Assembly: GCF_040412425.1 (NCBI RefSeq)
Contig: NC_089742.1
Span: forward strand, 79,822,924-79,886,923
Source of the DNA: Macrobrachium rosenbergii
Lineage: Eukaryota > Arthropoda > Malacostraca > Decapoda > Palaemonidae
DNA: 64,000 bases
Direction of reading: 5' to 3'
This document shows positions 56,957-64,000 of the stretch, piece by piece. Numbering within the stretch: the stretch's first letter is position 1; every line of letters begins with the position of its first letter. Below the pieces are notes generated by a model. It searched no databases and was not told where the DNA came from. It was given only the letters and a program-made list of their open reading frames with translations. Made by a program: the position numbers and the translations under genes.

Positions 56957-58460
<1,504 letters not shown>

Positions 58461-58489
58461 GTTCTTCGAGCTGTTGCTCTGGAAGTTAG

Positions 58490-58492
<3 letters not shown>

Positions 58493-58567
<75 letters not shown>

Positions 58568-58595
58568 TATGTATGTATATATATAATTCTAATAT

Positions 58596-58637
<42 letters not shown>

Positions 58638-58700
58638 TAAATATGTGATATAGATATATTATATATATATATTGCCGATATATAAAGTATATATATATAT
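58493..58700. repeat. (TA)n tract 13, degenerate to the right
   Basis: Nearly pure TA to about 58560, then interrupted TA-rich sequence to 58700. Confidence 0.93.
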
Positions 58701-58734
58701 ATATGTCGTTTTCATATATATAATGCATATCGTA

Positions 58735-59740
58735 GCCAAGTGGGCAATCGTTTATATAATGTGCCTGAAATATGTATGTATATATATGTAATTCTAATAG
58801 CCACAATGCCCTCTTAACTTCTCGAATTCTTCGCGCTTCTTTGGATATGCTTGTAACTACGAAGCCGAAAATATCCAGACGGAAGAAATTGAAGAGCCTG
58901 TGAATGGCGGTCGCGAGAATCGAACCCGAGTTACCATATTCACAAGGAGGTCACGTTGCCGACCTGGTTACGAGAAGGATAAAAGTCTATCGCCTCTCGT
59001 ACATACATATACCTGTCGTTTTCAGATATATTTTGTTAGAGCTGGAATAGACCCATCCTCACCATCGTAGCCAAGTGGGCAATCGTTTTTATTGCTTTTT
59101 GGGCTGAAATATATATGTAGAATCTACTGGTCACTTTTACCAGACACATACGTAATTCTAATAGCCACAATGCCCTCTTAACTTCTCGAATTCTTCGCGC
59201 TTTTTTGGATATGCTTGTAACTACGAAGCCGAAAATATCCAGACGGAAGAAATTGAAGAGCCTGTGAATGGTGGTCGCGAGAATCGAACCCGAGTTACCA
59301 TATTCACAAGGAGGTCACGTTGCCGACCTGGCTACGAGAAGGATAAAAGTCTATCGCCTCTCGTACATACATTTCAGCCCAAAAAGCAATAAAAACGATT
59401 GCCCACTTGGCTACGATGGTGAGGATGGGTCTATTCCAGCTCTAACAAAATATATCTGAAAACGACAGGTATATGTATGTACGAGAGGCGATAGACTTTT
59501 ATCCTTCTCGTAGCCAGGTCGGCAACGTGACCTTTGTGAATATGGTAACTCGGGTTCGATTCTCGCGACCGCCATTCACAGGCTCTTCAATTTCTTCCGT
59601 CTGGATATTTTCGGCTTCGTAGTTACAAGCATATCAAAAAAGCGCGAAGAATTCGAGAAGTTAAGAGGGCATTGTGGCTATTAGAATTACGTATGTGTCT
59701 GGTAAAAGTGACCAGTAGGTTCTACATGCATATATATGTA
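58735..59740. repeat. Array of tRNA-derived SINE units in both orientations
   Basis: Minus-orientation units at about 58790-59000 and 59150-59370 and a plus-orientation unit at about 59490-59720 share a tRNA-like head with the B-box-like GGTTCGATTC (seen as GAATCGAACC in minus units, 58917 and 59282). Blocks containing 'GCCCACTTGGCTACGATGG' or its reverse complement link them (59070-59095 and 59400-59420). A diverged pair lies at 10676-11130. Copies within the array are nearly identical. Confidence 0.8.
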
Positions 59741-60651
59741 TGTGTGAATGTATGTATCTGAATGTATAACCTTTCCAGCTTAGAAAGTTGGCTCTAAAAA
59801 GCGTTAGTATCTTGGTTCTCAATAAGCTTTTCGAAATGATGTCGCTTGCTTTAGGTCCAACACCATTCTAGCAACCGCCCAGAACTGCTTTCTAACTGTA
59901 GAGCGATTATCCTATAGTTTTGATATATTTACTCTTCTATTTATCATGTGTTATGTGTAATGATAATAATTGTTGAAATATCATATGTTGCGTAATATCA
60001 GATCTCAAAAGAGTTAGTGATTTAAATAACTTAACAGCATAATTTAGAATTAATAATACATTTTTAATAGTAATTTAGTAGTAATAATAAACATAGTATT
60101 TGTGTTTAGCAAATAACTTGTCAGCATTAATTTAAAATTAATAACACATAGTAACTGTCAACATGTTGTGGTAGGAAGGTTTGTTTAGCTTTTGTCATCA
60201 GTTAAGATAATGTATTTTTGCAGGTGTTGACAGGTCAGAATAGCAATTGAGTCATGTTAAGATTTCTGTAAAAGCTTTGTCCCATACGAGAAGAGGAGTA
60301 ATGATTTCGCAACGTTACATGTATTATGTATGATTTTCTGGTAAAGACATGTACTTTTTGAGAAATATGAACAAGTGTTGCACTGAAGCACATGGCAGTT
60401 GCGTTATGTTTATAAGATTACATTGCTCTGATCATGTATTGTTCTGATTGCGTCCCATATGATTTTTGGTTCGAGTCACATGCTCCTTTGAGGGTAAAAG
60501 CACATGTCTCGATTGATTACGTCATCTTCCTTCTTCTAGAATTTTCTCTTGTATCTCATGCCCAAAATGCCTCAATGACGCCATCTGATTGTTTCATTTC
60601 CCACTGGAATCCTAAAGTTTGTTTTTCTGATTTCAGAGACCATGCTTGTTG

Positions 60652-60658
<7 letters not shown>
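59741..60658. other. Unassigned sequence
   Basis: No gene supported. It may include the outer part of the Gypsy-3 LTR, whose start I cannot place without a second copy. Confidence 0.45.

Positions 60659-60714
<56 letters not shown>
60659..60714. repeat. (TC)n microsatellite
   Basis: About 28 TC units. Confidence 0.97.
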
Positions 60715-60716
<2 letters not shown>

Positions 60717-61724
60717 AAAAGAGAGAAATTATTAACGTAAAGTTTTAGTGTGGTCACTGGTGTTAGTCGTAGCTTTTGAGATCTAAATGTAGGAAAACTG
60801 TGACGGCGCCTGACAAAAAAGTGTTTTGTGAATCTTAAGCACCTGCATTTCAAGTGATTTTACAAAGGTTTTCACAAGCTTGTGTAAGGTAGAGTGAATT
60901 TTACTTATTATTATCATGGTATAATAAGGTATATTAGGGAAATTTTGCCTTAGTGAAAGTATTATTGATAAATCTTTTTTGTATTTTTGTGTGTTATTGT
61001 TTTTGCAATCTCTTGATTTTCACATTTTATACATTGGTGATTTATCATTTATTTACTTAGCATTTTAAATATTTCTTGACAATTTAATATTGTATTCTTG
61101 GTTTAATTTTCATTTTTTAAGATTTTCTTTTCAAATCTTGAGTAATTCTTAATAGTTTAAATTTTGCTTGATTAATTTAATTTCTTGATAAATTAAAGTT
61201 TTGTGATTTAGTTTTGTTTAATAATTTAACTCAAGAATTAATTAAATTTTTGTTGTTGTTTTCAAGTAATAGTAAATTTTTCAGATTGTGAATTCTAATT
61301 ATAAATTTTGAATTTAAAAATAAATTTTTGTATTTAAATTTTTAAAAAACAGTGTTTCATTTATTGACCACCAGTGAATAGGATTAATTGTGTGCATAAG
61401 GCAAAGTGATAAACATGTTTTGTTCCTTTAGTTTTGCTGAAGTGAATTAAGACCAGGGAAACAGTTAAAGTTGTTTGATGGAGTGATGCCCTTTTACTCT
61501 AGTATATTTCTTGTTTAATTGTTGATACCTCACACTTGTTTTGATAAACTTAGTTTGATTTTTCACATGATTAATGAGCTTTTTAAGGGATCACTGTTAC
61601 CTTTAGAGTACTCAGTCATAATTTTTATTGTTATGAGAGTTCAGGTATCTGGCTGAAGTGAGGTAAATTTTTGAATTCTGTGATTAGTTGTGTAATAACC
61701 AGGTACTTGGAACACATCGTGACA
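60715..61724 (+). repeat. Probable 5' LTR (3' part) of Gypsy-3
   Basis: AT-rich sequence ending ATCGTGACA, 11 bases before the primer site. No second LTR in the window confirms it, and the left border is arbitrary. Confidence 0.45.
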
Positions 61725-61735
61725 ATAGAAAATTT

Positions 61736-61755
61736 TGGTGCCCAGAAACCCGGGA
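61736..61755 (+). promoter_or_regulatory. tRNA-Phe-like primer binding site with 2-nt insertion
   Basis: TGGTGCCCAGAAACCCGGG matches the complement of the tRNA-Phe 3' end (TGGTGCCGAAACCCGGG) except for an inserted CA. Its position just after the LTR-like end supports the role. Confidence 0.65.
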
Positions 61756-61883
61756 ACAAAACAAAATATCACTCTGGTTTATGGTTTATACTGGTGGTGT
61801 CAGGGATATATTTTGTTAGGAGAGTGGCCACATAATTATTTTTGAATTGTATTGTGAATTATTTAGTTGAGTAATTTAGAGAA

Positions 61884-63470
61884 AATGGCTCTGTTCAATG
61901 TGCAGAAGTTTTTAGCGGCTCCATCCACCTGAGAGTTATCTGAATCCAACCTGACTAAGGCACAGTGGACTGCTTTTGCATTGGCATGTGGGGGTAATGT
62001 GTCTAGTGGTATGATTAAGGCATAAATTATGTATTGCAATCCAAGCATTGGTGGACTCTGGTAAAATAGATGAAGAGTTAGTAGAGGCACAAGAATTGTT
62101 GAATGCAGCTGAGGCAGAATTTATAAATAAGCAAGGCCAAAAGAAAGAGAAAAGTGATGCAGAGGTAGAGCTTATATGCATAGAAGCAGAAGAAAGTTTG
62201 ATTAAGCTGAAGATGCAATGCAGGCAGAAAGAGAGAAGAGAAGACAGAGAAAAAGAAAAAGAAAAAAAAAGAGAAAGAAGAAGAAAAAGAGCAGCAGCAA
62301 GAAAAAAAGAGAAAGAGTAAGAGAATAAAGAGAAAAAGCAAGACATGAAAGAGAGATGGAGTTAATAAAAGCTTGATCCACATTACCTGTAACACCATCT
62401 AACCCTATCCTAGGTACTCAAGAGCCTGTATTTGATGTGGTAAGAGTGCAGAAGTAAATTCCAGATGAGTTATCTTGATTACCTTGAAAAAGTGGCTTCA
62501 GGTATGGGATGGCCAGATGATAAATGGTCAGTATTGTTACAGAGTGTTCTCATTGGTAAAGGAAGAAGTGCCTATTTAGCCTTACCAGCTGATCAGTGTA
62601 AAGAGTACAAGGTACTCATACACAATGTGCTACAAGTTTACCAGATGACCCCTGAATAAAAGATTCAGATCTTTGAGAAAGAATGGCAGGATGATTTTCT
62701 TGGATTATGCCTACAAAGTAACATGTTTTAAACGATGGTTGGAGGCTGCTAAAGTTAAATCTATGGACGAACTAAAGGAGTTAGTAGTCCTAGAGCAATA
62801 TCTTAGAGGAATTCCTGAACACATAAGAGCCTATTTAAGAGAGAAAGAGAGGTTAAAAAGTATACCTTAGTTTAACCAGGCCACTGAGCTGATTAACAGC
62901 TCTCCTAAACCAAAGGATCAATTTATTTTACTGCTAAGAACCAATTGGTTACCTAGCAACGGGACCTACAACTTATTTTGGAATCTGAACCACATTATAG
63001 CGAGAAATAAATTTCTATCACCAGAAATAAATTCCTCTAATTCTTCATTGGCCGGTCGGAGAATCGAACGCTGGGCCAGCAGAGTGCTGGCTGAGAACGT
63101 TACCCACCTGTCCAATGATGAACTTCAGAGAGAGGTTAAGAAACTTGACAAAGCTGCTACACTGAGTGAGGATTATAATATTATAAGTAGCGAAAGGAAT
63201 TATAATGTCAAGTATGTAATGTCAAGTACACAGGCTTTAGGTCTCATCCAAATTTCAGGAACATTACTACTGGGAATCCTTCTAGTGGCAATGCCAGTAA
63301 AAAGCCAGGTAATACCCCTCAGCAATCGAATGTTAAATCCTCATCATCCAGTTTCTCAAGACAGATACAGAAGACTAATGTTGTCTGCTTCAAGTGTGGA
63401 AGAGCAGGACACTATAGTCGAGATTGTTATCAGACACAGCAGACCAGCCAGTTGGTCAAGTGGTTAAAGG
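61884..63470 (+). pseudogene. Gypsy-3 gag, broken and SINE-interrupted
   Basis: Opens at ATG 61884 ('MALFNVQKFLAAPS') with a TGA soon after. A very basic and acidic coiled coil lies at 62120-62320. The capsid half reads 'EKVASGMGWPDDKWSVLLQS' (62488), 'KGRSAYLALPADQC' (62559) and the SCAN-like 'ELVVLEQYLRGIPEHIRAYL' (62779). After the SINE it resumes at 63130 and reaches a CCHC knuckle 'CFKCGRAGHYSRDC' (63391-63432) in a second frame. The SCAN-like second half is known from Gmr1-type Gypsy elements; placing this element there is inference. Confidence 0.78.
62860..63129 (-). mobile_element. tRNA-derived SINE inserted in Gypsy-3 gag
   Basis: About 270 bp, minus orientation, flanked by 13-bp direct repeats GAGAGGTTAA(A/G)AA (62847-62859 and 63130-63142, one mismatch). 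The tRNA-like head is at the right, with B box GTTCGATTC on the minus strand (about 63061-63069) and an A-box-like TGGGTAACG upstream. The left end carries the tail ending CTAAGGTATAC. The body has 'AACCAATTGGTT', which I recall as common in decapod SINE-like repeats (recollection only). Confidence 0.85.
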
Positions 63471-63476
63471 TAACCA

Positions 63477-64000
63477 GGTGAAGCAAACTACGAGGAGCGG
63501 TGTGGGGAAGACTGAGACTAAACAAGCTGAGTGTTTAGCAACCAGTGGAGATGTAACTTCAAGCAGTGAGTGGCTGAGCAGCTTGGAGGCTTTTAAGCCA
63601 TATGTTTATGAAGGTATGCAGACAAGTGAAGGAGGGAGTGTGCAGGTACCAGTCAAGGTATTACGTGATATGGGGAGTAATCACAGTGTGGTAGTTCGTG
63701 GTGCTCACCTACAGTTGGAGAAGGATCTTGCTGGAGAATCAGTTATTTTGAAGTGTATAGGAGGAGAAGAGGTAACTCCTATATGCCGCTTTCACATGTC
63801 GTGTGAATTGGTGACAGGGAATGTTGATTTTGCTGTAAAGGACTCACTAGCTGTTGAAGGTGTATTTGTTTTACTGGGTAATGAAGTAGGTGGTGTACCA
63901 TTTGTTCCTTGTCCTATAGTGACAGACAAACCGTTGAGGATTAGTCCTACGGTAGATTTAGAGAAGAATAACCCCCACCTGCTTCCAAGTTGTGTAATTA
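63477..64000 (+). CDS. Gypsy-3 protease region, open at the window edge
   Basis: The frame is one base out of phase with the knuckle and has no stop to the end of the window. Retropepsin text: 'VPVKVLRDMGSNHSVV' (about 63649), where DMGS stands in the place of the catalytic DTGA/DTGS, and 'GVFVLLGNEVGGVPFVP' (about 63859), the LLGND-like second segment. 'CPIVTDKP' follows, as at the protease-RT junction of related elements. Whether DMGS is active is unknown; the nucleophilic Asp is kept. Confidence 0.72.

Larger units (their letters stand above)
60715..64000 (+). mobile_element. Gypsy-3: LTR retrotransposon entering from its 5' end
   Basis: A probable LTR end, a primer site, gag with coiled coil, capsid and knuckle, then a protease frame that is open at the window edge. 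RT and integrase would lie to the right. The gag is interrupted by a SINE (62860-63129). The element start is approximate. Confidence 0.75.

Noticed and set aside
58917..59560. Functional tRNA genes
   Set aside because: The tRNA-like parts have B boxes but no complete cloverleaf and lie in repeated SINE units.
61863..62398. Minus-strand Ser/Leu/Phe-rich frames
   Set aside because: Antisense to the Glu/Lys/Arg-rich coiled coil of Gypsy-3 gag.

Overview
The window is eukaryotic and almost entirely mobile DNA. I found no convincing host gene. The mix of elements points to an arthropod, most likely a decapod crustacean: Penelope-like elements with GIY-YIG endonucleases, a FLYWCH-type MULE transposon, several Ty3/Gypsy lineages, CR1-like and RTE-like LINEs, tRNA-derived SINEs, and very long (TA)n plus (TC)n/(GA)n tracts. 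The species call is inference. No element appears able to move by itself as read here; nearly all coding regions carry frameshifts or stops.

Layout. 1-6285: copy A of an LTR retrotransposon family ('Family-1') that encodes Gag and an aspartic protease but no reverse transcriptase; its 5' LTR lies left of the window. 6376-7935: a 5'-truncated Penelope-like element (PLE-1) with inverted ends. 8041-8371: a foldback repeat. 8527-11357: mostly unassigned sequence, then a decayed inverted SINE pair and a Tc1-like transposase scrap. 11455-20425: an old minus-strand Gypsy element (Gypsy-2) without integrase, split by a MULE DNA transposon (13232-15370) with perfect 11-bp target duplications and 115-bp inverted ends built from seven 15-16 bp repeats.

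20742-32865: Family-1 copy B on the minus strand, with 0.9-kb LTRs that differ at about a dozen positions. It is interrupted by a young GC-rich Gypsy element (22448-27544, CsRn1-like: tRNA-Trp primer site, CHCC Gag box, 4-bp target duplication). 33099-42474: Family-1 copy C, minus strand, interrupted by a 5'-truncated CR1-like LINE (35051-37885). 42917-45852: the most complete Penelope-like element (PLE-2). 50939-53960: an RTE-like LINE. 54100-54952: a 32-bp minisatellite. 57137-58460: PLE-3, a palindrome with 587-bp arms carrying endonuclease sequence. 58735-59740: an array of tRNA-derived SINE units in both orientations. 60715-64000: the start of another Gypsy element (Gypsy-3), whose gag is interrupted by a second SINE family with 13-bp target duplications; its protease frame runs off the right edge.

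The organising feature is the set of thirteen long (TA)n tracts (about 70-440 bp each). Eleven sit exactly at an outer edge of a mobile element, and several have different elements on each side. They may be preferred landing sites, may be generated by element ends, or may partly be assembly joins. The order of insertion can be read from the nesting: Gypsy-2 is old (its LTR copies are clearly diverged), the MULE landed in it later, and copy B and then the CsRn1-like element inside it are recent (LTR pairs about 98-99% identical by eye).
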